DNA from: Lutibacter litoralis | GTDB taxonomy: Bacteria; Bacteroidota; Bacteroidia; Flavobacteriales; Flavobacteriaceae | DNA: 64,000 nt | Assembly: GCF_014646675.1 (NCBI RefSeq) | Contig: NZ_BMNS01000003.1 | Location: forward strand, 62,001-126,000 | Direction: 5' to 3' | Part shown: positions 9,533 through 19,075 of the stretch, piece by piece | Position numbering within the stretch: the stretch's first letter is position 1 | Layout of the letters: every line of letters starts with the position of its first letter | Program-made: the position numbers and the translations under genes | The notes under the pieces: model-generated | Seen by the model: only the letters and a program-made list of their open reading frames with translations | Database searches by the model: none | What the model was told of the DNA's origin: nothing

Positions 9533-10675
9533 TTAAATCACCAAATGCGGATACGCTTTTTCGCGATTTTGAAATCGAAGTATGGTATCTTTCACAATAA
9601 CGCCTTTATCAATATTTATGGCATTTTGTATGGTTTTACTCTGCATCCAACTTTCTCTGCCGTTTATTACGGATGGTATATGAACAATTAGAGCTGCAGA
9701 AATAGACCTTGAAGCACTTTCCCAATAATAACTAGGCGTGTGATCAACGGCATAATAGTCAATTTTATTAATGGATATCATTGGGTTTTTAAAAGTAGTA
9801 GGCTTTGCAAAATAAAAACCCATTCCTTCATCGCAACTTACATCTATAATTAAAGTACCTGGTTTTAAACTGTCTTTTTCTTCTTCAATAACAAAATCGA
9901 AAGGATTATCTGTATCTTGATAGGTACCATTTACTATTATTTCAGATTCACTAATCAATTCTGAAAAAGGTCTTTCTGAACCATCATGTTCCACTAAAAC
10001 AAGTCGAGGTTCATTAATTGCTCCCTTTCTAACACGAACATAATTTACATTAAGAACTTCTTCTCTTACTTCGTGGTCGGGTCTTTGAATACAAATAGTA
10101 ATATCTCTAAAACCATGTGCTTTTAATGCATAAATTGCACCTCTACTTACCGCTCCAAAACTAAAAATAATTACTTTTCTTTGATTTCCATAATGTCCAT
10201 CTATTCCTTTTAATTTCAAGGCATGTATAACGGCACAATAGCCAGCCATTTCATTATTTTTATAGAATGTATGTCTACCCATTTGTCCATTCGGATTCCA
10301 AACAAACATATCTTCAAAAGCAATTAATGTTAATTTTTTTTCTATAGCTGTTTGTGAAATTGGCATTTGTTGCGCACAATGTGGATATCCCCAAAGTATC
10401 CCGTTTGCTTTTAACTCTTGTAAATCAGATAAAATAGGTTTTGCAATAATAACCGAACCTATTTCAGATAATAATTCTTTTCTTGTAGCAATTCCCCCCG
10501 TTTGATTTGAAATTTCTTCATCTGAAATATTAAAAGGTTTTCCATATCCTTTTTCAAAAATAAGTTGTTTTCTAATGTTTTCTGGAATTCGTTTTATATG
10601 GTCTGGATGAATTGGAACACGTCTTTCATCCACTTTTTTTGAAGTTCCTATAACTCCCATTTTTAATAAAGCCAT
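9533..10675 (-). CDS. N5-(carboxyethyl)ornithine synthase / alanine dehydrogenase family oxidoreductase
   Basis: This 380-residue protein has the N-terminal AlaDH/PNT fold (MGVIGTSKKVDERRVPIHP; the Arg-Arg-Val-Pro motif is the family signature) and an NAD(P)-binding Rossmann domain from about residue 165 (KVIIFSFGAVSRGAIYALKAHG). NNEMAGYCAVIHALKLKG corresponds to the AGYAG segment of the lactococcal carboxyethylornithine synthase. That enzyme reductively condenses ornithine with pyruvate. A general alanine or opine dehydrogenase role is also possible. A long leader with unusual RNA structure lies upstream (10812-10933). Confidence 0.72.
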   Translation of the reverse strand: MALLKMGVIGTSKKVDERRVPIHPDHIKRIPENIRKQLIFEKGYGKPFNISDEEISNQTGGIATRKELLSEIGSVIIAKPILSDLQELKANGILWGYPHCAQQMPISQTAIEKKLTLIAFEDMFVWNPNGQMGRHTFYKNNEMAGYCAVIHALKLKGIDGHYGNQRKVIIFSFGAVSRGAIYALKAHGFRDITICIQRPDHEVREEVLNVNYVRVRKGAINEPRLVLVEHDGSERPFSELISESEIIVNGTYQDTDNPFDFVIEEEKDSLKPGTLIIDVSCDEGMGFYFAKPTTFKNPMISINKIDYYAVDHTPSYYWESASRSISAALIVHIPSVINGRESWMQSKTIQNAINIDKGVIVKDTILRFQNREKAYPHLVI

Positions 10676-10811
10676 TCGTTATTTTTATTGAAGTCAACAC
10701 TTATTAATGAAATAAGCAAAACATCATTATAAAATTCATAGAACAGAATACTTACTAATAATCAGTCATTAAGTTGAAAACTAGTGCGTTAAAATCAGAA
10801 AGGATCTTTAA

Positions 10812-10933
10812 AAAACCTTATTAGTTCATTTAATGGAACTAGAAGTGTTATTAAGATTAACGGATAAATAATCCGACCGTGAAGTTACGATAAATAATTG
10901 TATAATAAGGTTTTAATTAAGGAAACCTTATAA
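10812..10933. ncRNA. Candidate structured RNA or attenuator in a 334-base gap
   Basis: A perfect 12-base helix, AAAACCTTATTA (10812-10823) with TAATAAGGTTTT (10903-10914), encloses two small hairpins: AGTTC/GAACT at 10823-10840 and CGGAT/ATCCG at 10861-10875. A third segment, AAACCTTATAA (10923-10933), can pair with the same 10903-10914 strand, so two folds exclude each other. Read on the minus strand, the last arm runs into a U6 tract, like an attenuator ahead of the 10675 gene. A free RNA such as 6S-Flavo is the other option. No gene was found in this gap, and no perfect -7 element. Confidence 0.35.
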
Positions 10934-10950
10934 CAAACTATTAATAAATA

Positions 10951-10993
10951 AAAAAGAGGTTATTGAAAATACGTTTTCTAATAACCTCTTTTT
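10951..10993. terminator. Bidirectional terminator after gatB-aspS
   Basis: AAAAAGAGGTTATT (10951-10964) pairs with AATAACCTCTTTTT (10980-10993), and GAAAA/TTTTC extends the stem inward. It lies just past the gatB-aspS stop on the minus strand and has A/T tracts on both sides. Confidence 0.85.
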
Positions 10994-11009
10994 AACTATT
11001 TAAGTTGCA

Positions 11010-14000
11010 TTATTTTTTTAATATTCGAACATTCTGTTCTTCAACTTTTTTGTCAGATAATTGAGAAGGCGCTCCAAATAGTAAATCGTCACTAGTTCCT
11101 GTTTTTGGGAACGCCATCACTTCTCTAATAGAAGTCTTTTTCTCTAAAATCATCATTAAGCGGTCTACTCCCCAAGCAATTCCTCCGTGTGGTGGCGCTC
11201 CATATTGAAACGCTTTGTACATAGCGCCAACACTTTTTATCATTTCGTTTTTAGAATAGCCCATATTTCTATAAGTTGCTTCTAAAATTTCAGCTTTATG
11301 GGCACGCACAGATCCTCCACCAATTTCGTAACCGTTTAAAATAAGGTCGTATTGTTGCGCAATTATAGTTCCTATTTCATCTTCTTTACCATTCATATGC
11401 TTCTCTAAATCGTAAATAGCAGGCATCGAGAACGGGTTGTGCGTAAATGTCCATCTACCTTCATCTGTTTTTTCAAACATTGGAAAATCTATTACCCAAG
11501 CCGGACGTAATTCTTTAGGGTTTATCAATCCTAAAATTTTACCCATTTCTTGACGTACAGCATCTAATGCTTTGTTTGCAGTTTCATAATCTGCGGCAGA
11601 GAAAAATACAATATCACCAACTTCTGCGTTGGTTTCATTAATAATTCCAGCAGCAATTTCTGCACCTAAAAATTTAATAATCGGCGATTGTAAATCGTGT
11701 TCATTTACAATAATGTATGCCAAACCGCCTAAACCATTTTGTTGTGCAATGGCAGTCAAGTTTTCAATTTGACCTTTAGACATACGGCTGTTTCCTTGTT
11801 CTTTAGCAGAAACTTTAATACATTTTACAATCCCTCCTTGTTCAATAGGTTTACTAAACACTTGGAACGTTGTATCTTTTACAATTCTTGTAATATCTTG
11901 CATTTTTAAGGCATAGCGTAAATCTGGTCTATCACAACCATAATTATCCATTGATTCTTTGTAGGTAAGCACTTCAAACGGATGTAAAATCCACTTTTTA
12001 CCATATATTTTCTTCACTACTTCATTAAACATTTTGGTGTTTAAATCTATAATTTGCTGCATACTTGCGTACGCCATCTCAATATCTAATTGCGTAAATT
12101 CTGGTTGACGATCTCCTCTGGAATCTTCATCTCTAAAACAACGTGCAATTTGAAAATATTTCTCGTAACCACTAACCATTAGCATTTGTTTAAACTGTTG
12201 AGGTGCTTGTGGTAACGTGTAAAAAGAACCTGGTTGTTTACGTGTTGGAACAATAAACTCGCGTGCTCCTTCATCGGTTCCAGCGGTTAAAATTGGTGTT
12301 TCAATTTCTAAGAATTCTTCTTCATCTAAAATATCACGCAGTAATTTTATTACTTTATGACGGTTTACAATTGCTCTTCTTACAGAATCGTTTCTATGAT
12401 CTAAAAACTTGTATTGAAAGCGAATAGTTTCACTTGTCTTTGTAGCTCTTTTTATTTCAAAAGGCAATGTTTTAGAAAGGTTTAAAATCTCCAAATCGGA
12501 AGTTTCTAACTCAATTTTTCCGGTTCTTAAACTTGCGTTATAATCGTCTTCATTACGCTGTACAATTTTTCCAGTTACCGTTATTACAGTCTCTGGTTTT
12601 AATTTCACCAACTCATCTAGGTTAGGAAATGACTCTCTACTTAGACGTACTTGAAAAATTTCTTGACTAGAATCTCGTAAATCAATAAACATTAGTTCTC
12701 CGTGATCTCGAACACTAGAAACCCAACCTGCTAGCATAACTTTTTCAGAAATGTTTTTTTCTGATATTTCTGAAGCCTTGTGTGTTCTATAAACATCTTT
12801 TATAATGATAGGAATTTCCGGAAGTGTTTCGTCTTCAACTTTTGCCTTTTGCTGTTCGTTACTTGCTTTTTGTTGGTCACTTTCGACTTTCGACTTTTGA
12901 CTTTTAGCTGAAAGAGTTTCTAAAATCCCTTCTCTAATTACTTTTCCAGAAGCTCCTTTTCCAATAATATTAATTACTTTCCCAACTAAAATACCTGCTT
13001 TTCCGTGATTTCCAGCTTTAATATCGTTTGCAATAGCATCATTTTCTGAAATTACTTTTTGGATAGCTTCTGAAATTTTATCTTCTGAAATTATATTGTC
13101 TTCAAAATACTTGTTGTAATCAAAAGTTCTATCTTTTAAGTAGGAAGTAATTCCGTTTTGGGCCAACACGGCAGTGATCTTTTCTGCCTTAAATAATTGA
13201 AAAATTTCGACAAGACTATTTATATTATTAATTGCGCAATAATCTTCTGGCTTAATATTATTTACCAATGTTTTTGCAACAAACGAAGGATCTTTTAACA
13301 CCTTATTTATATCCATAAACACTTTAGATCGAATAGCATCTGCAGTAAAAAACTTAGCATCTTGCGGCAAAACACCACCTTTAATTAACACAGTTTCAAC
13401 GGCAAAAGGCAATGCACTCGAATCTACAGAAATTGCTTTAATTTCATTCTTAATGCTTACAAAAGGTAAATCTGGTTCAGAAATAAAGCGATAATCTGCT
13501 TCAAACTCTTTTTTACGCATGGTTTTGGTTTGCTTTAAATCAGCATCCCATAAAACAGTAGTTTGATCTGGTCTAAATTCTTTATGCTCAACGTAATAGT
13601 TAAATTGTTTTTCAATTTCTTCCTTCAAAGCATCCACCATAAACTTAAACGAATTCAAGTTTTTTATTTCAGTTCGTGGATTTAAATCGTAGCTTCTTCG
13701 TTTGCGTAAAGACACAGAAACATCCGATTTAAATTCACCTTTTTCAAGGTTTGCTTCAGAAATTCCTAAGTTTTGAACAATCCGTTGAATGTATTGTGCG
13801 TAGGTTGAAGCGTCTTCAATATTACGAATGCAAGGTTCTGTAACAATTTCAATAAGAGGAACTCCAGCTTTATTAAAATCTACCAGAGAAATCTTTTTCT
13901 CGTGCATTAATTTTGCAGCATCTTCTTCAATATGAACCTGTGTTAAATTCACCGTAAATTGAGAGCCGTCGTTTCTATAACAAGAAACGTGTCCGTCAGG

Positions 14001-14339
14001 TATTATTGGATTGTGAAATTGCGTAATTTGAATATTCTTCGGATTGTCAGGGTATTCGTAATGTTTTCTATCCCAAGAGATTACTTCATTATCAAATGAT
14101 GAATCTACAGCTTTTCCAAAATAGATAGCTTTTGTGATTGCTTCTTTATTTATAGCTGGTAAAACTCCCATTTGTCCCGTACAAACGGAACATATATTTG
14201 TGTTTGGTGTTTCAATTTCTTGATTTGGACAAGAACAAAACAACTTGGTTTTGGTATTTAATCGAACGTGTGTTTCCAGTCCAATTACCAATTCTAAATC
14301 GTGCTTTTTAATAGCAGCATTTAATTGTTCTAATTCCAT
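11010..14339 (-). CDS. gatB/aspS: Bifunctional GatB amidotransferase subunit / aspartate--tRNA ligase
   Basis: A single 1109-codon frame. Residues 1 to ~476 are GatB (LELVIGLETHVRLNTKTKLF, HEIEIVTEP-type motif, C-terminal YqeY-like tail). About 477-515 is a charged, Gln/Lys/Ser-rich linker. About 516-1109 is a bacterial-type AspRS with an OB-fold, class II motif 2 (FRDEDSRGDRQPEFTQLD), a GAD insertion and motif 3 (GGIAWGVDRLMMIL). It would charge Asp and, with GatA and GatC, amidate misacylated Asp-tRNA(Asn) and/or Glu-tRNA(Gln). The fusion suggests a covalent transamidosome with a non-discriminating AspRS. The start overlaps the gatA stop (TAATG). The same fusion is known from some flavobacteria. 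The linker DNA contains heptamer repeats (12881-12908). Confidence 0.95.
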   Translation of the reverse strand: MELEQLNAAIKKHDLELVIGLETHVRLNTKTKLFCSCPNQEIETPNTNICSVCTGQMGVLPAINKEAITKAIYFGKAVDSSFDNEVISWDRKHYEYPDNPKNIQITQFHNPIIPDGHVSCYRNDGSQFTVNLTQVHIEEDAAKLMHEKKISLVDFNKAGVPLIEIVTEPCIRNIEDASTYAQYIQRIVQNLGISEANLEKGEFKSDVSVSLRKRRSYDLNPRTEIKNLNSFKFMVDALKEEIEKQFNYYVEHKEFRPDQTTVLWDADLKQTKTMRKKEFEADYRFISEPDLPFVSIKNEIKAISVDSSALPFAVETVLIKGGVLPQDAKFFTADAIRSKVFMDINKVLKDPSFVAKTLVNNIKPEDYCAINNINSLVEIFQLFKAEKITAVLAQNGITSYLKDRTFDYNKYFEDNIISEDKISEAIQKVISENDAIANDIKAGNHGKAGILVGKVINIIGKGASGKVIREGILETLSAKSQKSKVESDQQKASNEQQKAKVEDETLPEIPIIIKDVYRTHKASEISEKNISEKVMLAGWVSSVRDHGELMFIDLRDSSQEIFQVRLSRESFPNLDELVKLKPETVITVTGKIVQRNEDDYNASLRTGKIELETSDLEILNLSKTLPFEIKRATKTSETIRFQYKFLDHRNDSVRRAIVNRHKVIKLLRDILDEEEFLEIETPILTAGTDEGAREFIVPTRKQPGSFYTLPQAPQQFKQMLMVSGYEKYFQIARCFRDEDSRGDRQPEFTQLDIEMAYASMQQIIDLNTKMFNEVVKKIYGKKWILHPFEVLTYKESMDNYGCDRPDLRYALKMQDITRIVKDTTFQVFSKPIEQGGIVKCIKVSAKEQGNSRMSKGQIENLTAIAQQNGLGGLAYIIVNEHDLQSPIIKFLGAEIAAGIINETNAEVGDIVFFSAADYETANKALDAVRQEMGKILGLINPKELRPAWVIDFPMFEKTDEGRWTFTHNPFSMPAIYDLEKHMNGKEDEIGTIIAQQYDLILNGYEIGGGSVRAHKAEILEATYRNMGYSKNEMIKSVGAMYKAFQYGAPPHGGIAWGVDRLMMILEKKTSIREVMAFPKTGTSDDLLFGAPSQLSDKKVEEQNVRILKK
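12881..12908 (-). repeat. Tandem heptamer repeat inside the gatB-aspS linker
   Basis: Plus-strand units TTTCGAC, TTTCGAC, TTTTGAC and the degenerate TTTTAGC follow one another. On the coding strand this is AAAGTCR repeated. Seven is not a multiple of three, so each unit is read in a different frame. Confidence 0.8.
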
Positions 14340-15736
14340 TATATAGTTTCTTTTAAGAAGTTAGCAAACTTCAAGATAATTTCTTCATTATTTTTTGCTG
14401 CAGTGATTTGCAATCCAGTTACTGTTCCTTGCGGTATAGTTAAGGTAGGTAATTGCGCTAAACTAAATCCAACAGTGTAAGCGTCAGACAAATACATTGC
14501 GTGTGGGTCTTTTAGGCTTTCTCCAATTTTAGGAGGTGCACTTGGTGTAACAGGCGATAAAATGATATCAACTTCTTTAAAATCTTTATCAAAATTTGTT
14601 GAAATTTGATCTCGTAAAGCCAATCCTTTTAAATAAATTTCATCAGAAAAACCTTGCGATAAAACTTGGTTCCCACCAACAATCCTACGTTTAGTTTCTT
14701 CGGAAAAATTTTCAGAACGTGTTACTGCGTATGTTTCAATTAAATTTTCAGCTTCAATCCGGTTTCCATAATTAGTTCCATCTAAACGCGATAAATTGGA
14801 AGCTGTTTCGGCCATTGCCAATGTATAATATGTTGAAACTAAAATATCAGATTTAAAAAAATCTAATGCTTTTACTTTTATTCCAGTAGCTTTTATTTTT
14901 TCAATACTTGTTAAAAAATCAGCTTTTACATCTGCATCAATAGCATCACTTTCAATAAAATTTTTAAAGTAACCTATGGTTTTTACAGTATTATTTGAAA
15001 TTGCTTTTTCGTCAATTTCTTTTGAAGTAATCGAGGTTTGATCTTTAGCATCTTTTCCACTCATCACATTTAAAATAATACGAATATCTTCAATAGATTT
15101 TGCTAAAGGACCCACACAATCGGTAGAGGATGCGTACGCCATTAAACCGTATCTAGAAATGCGTCCATATGTTGGTTTTAAACCATATATTTTATTGTAA
15201 CCTGCTGGCTGACGGATAGAACCTCCAGTATCTCCACCAATTGAAAATATGGTAAAATTTTTGGCAACATTTACTGCAGATCCACCACTAGAACCACCAG
15301 CAACCAAGGCTGGGTTAAGTGCGTTTTTAACAGCTCCAAAAATGGTGTTTTCACTAGAAGAACCGTGTCCAAAACTGTCGCAGTTTTCTTTAACTATTGG
15401 AATTGCACCAGCATCTAATAATTTTTGAATTGCGGTTGCAGTAAACGGAGATTTGTAATTTTTTAATAAGTTAGAACTAGCAGTTGTGTTAGTTCCTTGC
15501 AGCATGTAAACATCTTTTACTCCAAAAGGAATACCTTCTAATAATCCTATTTTTTCGCCGTTTTTTATTTTAGTATCTACTTTTACAGCTAATGCTAAAG
15601 CTGTTTTATCTAATAAAGAATTTACGGTATTGTGCGTGTTTTCTTGAAGTAAATTTAATTTCTCTTGCACTAAAGCAGTACAAGTTATTTGTTGATCCAC
15701 CAATTGTTGGTGTATGTGTTTTATTTGAGAATCCAT
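14339..15736 (-). CDS. gatA: Asp-tRNA(Asn)/Glu-tRNA(Gln) amidotransferase subunit GatA
   Basis: A 465-residue amidase-signature enzyme. The Ser-cisSer-Lys triad is visible: Lys74 in GIPFGVKDVY, the GGSSGGSA loop, and the nucleophile in GGDTGGSIRQPAG. It hydrolyses glutamine and supplies ammonia to GatB. Its stop overlaps the gatB start by one base (TAATG), so translation is coupled. The upstream partner (15802) looks like GatC. The 65-base gap between them has short repeated blocks (GTACGAATTACGAGTT on the coding strand) like other flavobacterial spacers. Confidence 0.95.
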   Translation of the reverse strand: MDSQIKHIHQQLVDQQITCTALVQEKLNLLQENTHNTVNSLLDKTALALAVKVDTKIKNGEKIGLLEGIPFGVKDVYMLQGTNTTASSNLLKNYKSPFTATAIQKLLDAGAIPIVKENCDSFGHGSSSENTIFGAVKNALNPALVAGGSSGGSAVNVAKNFTIFSIGGDTGGSIRQPAGYNKIYGLKPTYGRISRYGLMAYASSTDCVGPLAKSIEDIRIILNVMSGKDAKDQTSITSKEIDEKAISNNTVKTIGYFKNFIESDAIDADVKADFLTSIEKIKATGIKVKALDFFKSDILVSTYYTLAMAETASNLSRLDGTNYGNRIEAENLIETYAVTRSENFSEETKRRIVGGNQVLSQGFSDEIYLKGLALRDQISTNFDKDFKEVDIILSPVTPSAPPKIGESLKDPHAMYLSDAYTVGFSLAQLPTLTIPQGTVTGLQITAAKNNEEIILKFANFLKETI

Positions 15737-15801
15737 GTAATTTTTGTTGAATTGTTAGGGAGTTGAAATTGGTAATTTCAAACTCGTAATTCGTACTTAA
15801 T

Positions 15802-16071
15802 CTAATCTTCGATAACCTTAGCAACTACCAAATAACCGTTCTTTTTTTTCGGGAAGTTTTCAATAATTAGTTGTTTCTCAATAGCAGAACTTTCAATAAC
15901 AACATCTTCTCTTAAATTATTAACCGATACGCAATTATAATTGACATTATTTAAAGAATTATTATTTGTTGGTTGTGCATTTTTAATTACATCAAATAAT
16001 TTGTTAACAGCCTCAGATGGCTGCGCTCCTTTAATACTCGACAATATATCGACTGTCATTATTTTACTCAT
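15802..16071 (-). CDS. Divergent GatC-like subunit
   Basis: An 89-residue protein. The C-terminal half matches the GatC ending: NNLREDVV followed by an Asn-Phe-Pro-rich turn and NGYLVVAKVIED (the family pattern is LRED ... NAP ... GYF-VP-VI). The usual N-terminal helix (LA-LA-LEL) is not recognisable; MSKIMTVDILSSIKGAQPSEA and an Asn-rich stretch stand in its place. Position directly before gatA supports the call. GatC wraps around GatA and GatB. The second Met (residue 5) is a possible start. Confidence 0.65.
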   Translation of the reverse strand: MSKIMTVDILSSIKGAQPSEAVNKLFDVIKNAQPTNNNSLNNVNYNCVSVNNLREDVVIESSAIEKQLIIENFPKKKNGYLVVAKVIED

Positions 16072-16302
16072 CTTTTTTTAATTTATGTTGTAAGTTAAAC
16101 TTTAAGCCGACCAAATTACGAAAGTTTTACGAGTGAAGCATATTTTTTTTTACAAGTAGTTGTTGTTCAAGCCTTGTAACCTAAACTATGCTGTCAATTT
16201 TTTAACATTTTATAAATGAAACTTATAATCTTTAGTATATATTGAAATAAACCCTAAAATTGTATTGGTAATTTCAATTTCTTCTAATTTGTTAATTAAG
16301 TG

Positions 16303-16310
16303 TATTTTTG
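16303..16310 (+). promoter_or_regulatory. -7 element of recQ
   Basis: TATTTTTG fits TAnnTTTG exactly and ends 15 bases before the recQ ATG. No well-spaced TTG element was found upstream. Confidence 0.4.
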
Positions 16311-16325
16311 TTGAAAATCTGTTAA

Positions 16326-18440
16326 ATGAATTTGAAAGATTCCCAAGAAAAATTAATTCCAACGTTAAAGAAGTACTTTGGTTACGACACGTTTCGAGAG
16401 CAACAGGAACAAATTGTATCATCTGTTCTTGCAAAAAACGATAATTTGGTAATTATGCCAACAGGCGGCGGGAAATCAATTTGTTTTCAATTACCTGCGT
16501 TGCTTTTTGATGGTTTAACCTTGGTAATTTCTCCGCTTATTGCTTTAATGAAAGATCAGGTAGATGGTTTAAAAGCAAACGGAATTGAAGCAGATTTTTA
16601 TAATAGTAGTCAGGAAACAGAAGAACAAACTGAAATTTTTGAGAAGATTTATAGCAAGAAATTAAAATTGTTATATGTGGCGCCAGAGAGCTTATCTTAT
16701 TTAGAAAATATTTTAAATGAAGAATTTATCAGTTGCATTGCCATTGATGAGGCGCATTGTATTTCTTCTTGGGGACACGATTTTCGTCCTTCATATCAGC
16801 ACTTAGGTTTTTTTAAACAAATCTTGCCTAATACTCCAATAATTGCACTAACAGCAACTGCAGATAAGGCAACTAGGGCGGATATTATTGAGCAATTAAA
16901 TATACCTAAAGCAACACAATTTATCACTTCGTTCGACAGAAAAAATATTGAATTAGAGGTTAGACCAGCAAACGATAGAATTTCTCAAATCATTAAATTC
17001 ATTCGAAAAGCTCCTAAAGAATCAGGTATAATTTATTGTTTAAGCAGAAAATCTACCCAACAAATTGCAGACAAGTTAAAATTAAATGGAATTAATGCTG
17101 CTGCCTACCATGCAGGGTTAAGTTTTGAAGAACGTACAAAAACACAAGAAGATTTTATTTACGATAAAACTCAAGTTGTTTGTGCCACTATCGCTTTTGG
17201 AATGGGAATTGATAAATCGAACGTGCGATGGGTAATACATTATAATATGCCTAAAAATATTGAAGGCTATTATCAGGAAATTGGACGTAGTGGACGCGAT
17301 GAATTAAAAGCAAATGCATTATTATTTCATAGTTATTCAGATGTAATTCAGCTTAGAAAGTTTATTAGTGGAGCCACCAATGAAGAAGTACAAGCTGCCA
17401 AATTAGATAGAATGAAACAGTTTTCTGAAGCAACAACCTGCCGAAGAAAAATATTATTGAGTTATTTTGGTGAATTGTTAGCCGATGATTGTGGAAATTG
17501 TGATGTTTGTAAAAATCCGCCTAAAATTTTTAATGGAACAATTATTGCGCAAAAAGCACTTTCTGTAATCACTCGTTTAAAAGAAAATGAAGCTATTGGA
17601 ACTGTTATTGATGTGTTGCGTGGAGCTAATAACGCCACAGTTTTAGAAAAAGGCTATGACAAATTAAAATCGCATGGTGTTGGTAAAGAGATTTCTTGGA
17701 GAGATTGGCAACAATATTTAATTCAATTAATAAATCAAGGATATTGCGAAATTGCTTTTCATAAAAACAATGCCTTGCAATTAACTGATTTTTCTAAAAA
17801 AGTATTGTTCGATAGTAAAACTGTTAATTTAACCAAACCAGTCGATTATGTTGAACAAACAAGTGTTGAAAAATCGACCAAAGCCAAAAAAGCGCCAAAA
17901 GATACATTGTTTGAAAGATTGAGAAAACTGCGTCAAGAAATTGCCTTGGCTGAAAAAATTCCTGCATACTTGGTTTTTAACGATGCTACTTTAAAAGAAA
18001 TGGAACGCGCTCGTCCAATGAGCGAAGTTGATTTTTTAGATATAAGTGGAGTAGGACAGCGAAAATTAGAAGTTTATGGTGAGGATTTTATTGCTGAAAT
18101 TGTAGCATTTTCAAACGAAAAAATTAAAACTAGAAAAAAGAAAGATACTTATAAAATTACGTACGATTTATATAAAGAAGGTTTAACAATTGATACTATT
18201 GCAGCAAAACGTAATTTAAAATCAACTACTATTTTTTCACATTTAGCTTTATTATATACTGAAGGAAAGGCTATTGAGATTTACGATTTTGTGACTAAAG
18301 AAGAAGTTGAAAAAGTTAGAAAAGCTAAAGAAAAATTAGAAAGTCCATTTGCTTTAAAACCGTATTACGAGTATTTTAATGCTGAAATTGAGTATTTTAA
18401 AATTCGTTTAGCATTAACAATTATAGACACTGATGGGTAG
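16326..18440 (+). CDS. recQ: ATP-dependent DNA helicase RecQ
   Basis: A 704-residue helicase. Motif I is [15 protein letters not shown], motif [19 protein letters not shown] and motif III LTATAD. The second RecA lobe has [11 protein letters not shown] and the motif VI region EIGRSGRDE. The four-Cys zinc site follows ([12 protein letters not shown] ... CGNCDVC), then a winged helix, an HRDC domain (about 535-610; [19 protein letters not shown]) and a C-terminal helix-turn-helix. It unwinds DNA 3'-5' in recombination and fork repair. The start is the first ATG after an exact -7 element. Confidence 0.96.
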   Translation: MNLKDSQEKLIPTLKKYFGYDTFREQQEQIVSSVLAKNDNLVIMPTGGGKSICFQLPALLFDGLTLVISPLIALMKDQVDGLKANGIEADFYNSSQETEEQTEIFEKIYSKKLKLLYVAPESLSYLENILNEEFISCIAIDEAHCISSWGHDFRPSYQHLGFFKQILPNTPIIALTATADKATRADIIEQLNIPKATQFITSFDRKNIELEVRPANDRISQIIKFIRKAPKESGIIYCLSRKSTQQIADKLKLNGINAAAYHAGLSFEERTKTQEDFIYDKTQVVCATIAFGMGIDKSNVRWVIHYNMPKNIEGYYQEIGRSGRDELKANALLFHSYSDVIQLRKFISGATNEEVQAAKLDRMKQFSEATTCRRKILLSYFGELLADDCGNCDVCKNPPKIFNGTIIAQKALSVITRLKENEAIGTVIDVLRGANNATVLEKGYDKLKSHGVGKEISWRDWQQYLIQLINQGYCEIAFHKNNALQLTDFSKKVLFDSKTVNLTKPVDYVEQTSVEKSTKAKKAPKDTLFERLRKLRQEIALAEKIPAYLVFNDATLKEMERARPMSEVDFLDISGVGQRKLEVYGEDFIAEIVAFSNEKIKTRKKKDTYKITYDLYKEGLTIDTIAAKRNLKSTTIFSHLALLYTEGKAIEIYDFVTKEEVEKVRKAKEKLESPFALKPYYEYFNAEIEYFKIRLALTIIDTDG

Positions 18441-18509
18441 ATTTAGGTTTAAATGTTTAAAGATTTCGAGATTCTAACTTTGGTACTTTATCCATTTGAA
18501 TTTTTCAAC

Positions 18510-18953
18510 CTAAATCTTCTTCAAAATAGGATTGTTGTTGACAATATTGGAGAGCACAATATGAGTTCTAGTTTCACCATAAGTTATTAATCTATCTATT
18601 AGTTGTTCTAAATGCTGTTGATTTTTTAGAACTACTTCCATAATAATATTTTCGTTTCCAGTAATTCTATAACAGTTAACCACTTCATCAAATGTTTTTA
18701 CAGTTTCTAGAAATGGTTTTAGTCGTCCCATAAATGCTCTTAAGGTAATTATAGCCTTTAATTGATGATTGGTTTCTGTATGAGAAAGTTTTGCAAAATA
18801 TCCTTCAATTACGCCTCCGTCTTCCATTTTTCTAATTCTTTCTGCAACAGCAGGAGAAGTAACTCCAACTTTTTTGGCAATTTCGGTATTAGACTGACGC
18901 GCATTTTGTTGTAAGCATTTTAATATTTTCCAATTTATTTCATCTAATTTCAT
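18510..18953 (-). CDS. Lrp/AsnC family transcriptional regulator
   Basis: A 147-residue regulator with an N-terminal helix-turn-helix (about 4-60; LDEINWKILKCLQQNARQS, SPAVAERIRKMEDGGVI) and a C-terminal RAM/AsnC ligand domain (about 65-145; ending HIVLSNIVNNNPI). Such proteins form octamers and respond to amino acids. No metabolic target is adjacent, so the ligand is unknown. It converges on recQ; the 69-base gap contains an imperfect inverted repeat (GATTTAGGTT with AACCTAAATC). Confidence 0.92.
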   Translation of the reverse strand: MKLDEINWKILKCLQQNARQSNTEIAKKVGVTSPAVAERIRKMEDGGVIEGYFAKLSHTETNHQLKAIITLRAFMGRLKPFLETVKTFDEVVNCYRITGNENIIMEVVLKNQQHLEQLIDRLITYGETRTHIVLSNIVNNNPILKKI

Positions 18954-18970
18954 AATTAAAGAATTTACTG

Positions 18971-18978
18971 CAAAAATA
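18971..18978 (-). promoter_or_regulatory. -7 element of the Lrp gene
   Basis: On the minus strand TATTTTTG matches TAnnTTTG exactly, 18 bases ahead of the start codon. Confidence 0.4.
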
Positions 18979-19043
18979 TTAAAATTTAAATTAAATATAG
19001 GTCTTAACTTTAATTATTAAATAGAGAAAGCATAAATTGGTAG

Positions 19044-19051
19044 TAAATTTG
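19044..19051 (+). promoter_or_regulatory. -7 element that decides the four-helix-bundle start
   Basis: TAAATTTG is an exact match. Transcription would begin near 19056, so an ATG at 19037 could not be on the message and the ATG at 19076 is preferred. Confidence 0.45.
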
Positions 19052-19075
19052 TGTAAATATCAAATAGAAATAGTA

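Noticed and set aside
12881-12908. CRISPR or VNTR locus
   Set aside because: Only about three to four short heptamers without spacers, inside an intact coding frame.
11010-14339. GatB-AspRS fusion as an assembly artefact
   Set aside because: The frame is continuous through a plausible linker, both halves are complete, and the fusion is known in the group.
18437-18516. Strong terminator between recQ and the Lrp gene
   Set aside because: The arms GATTTAGGTT/AACCTAAATC are far apart and there is no T tract; kept only as a remark.
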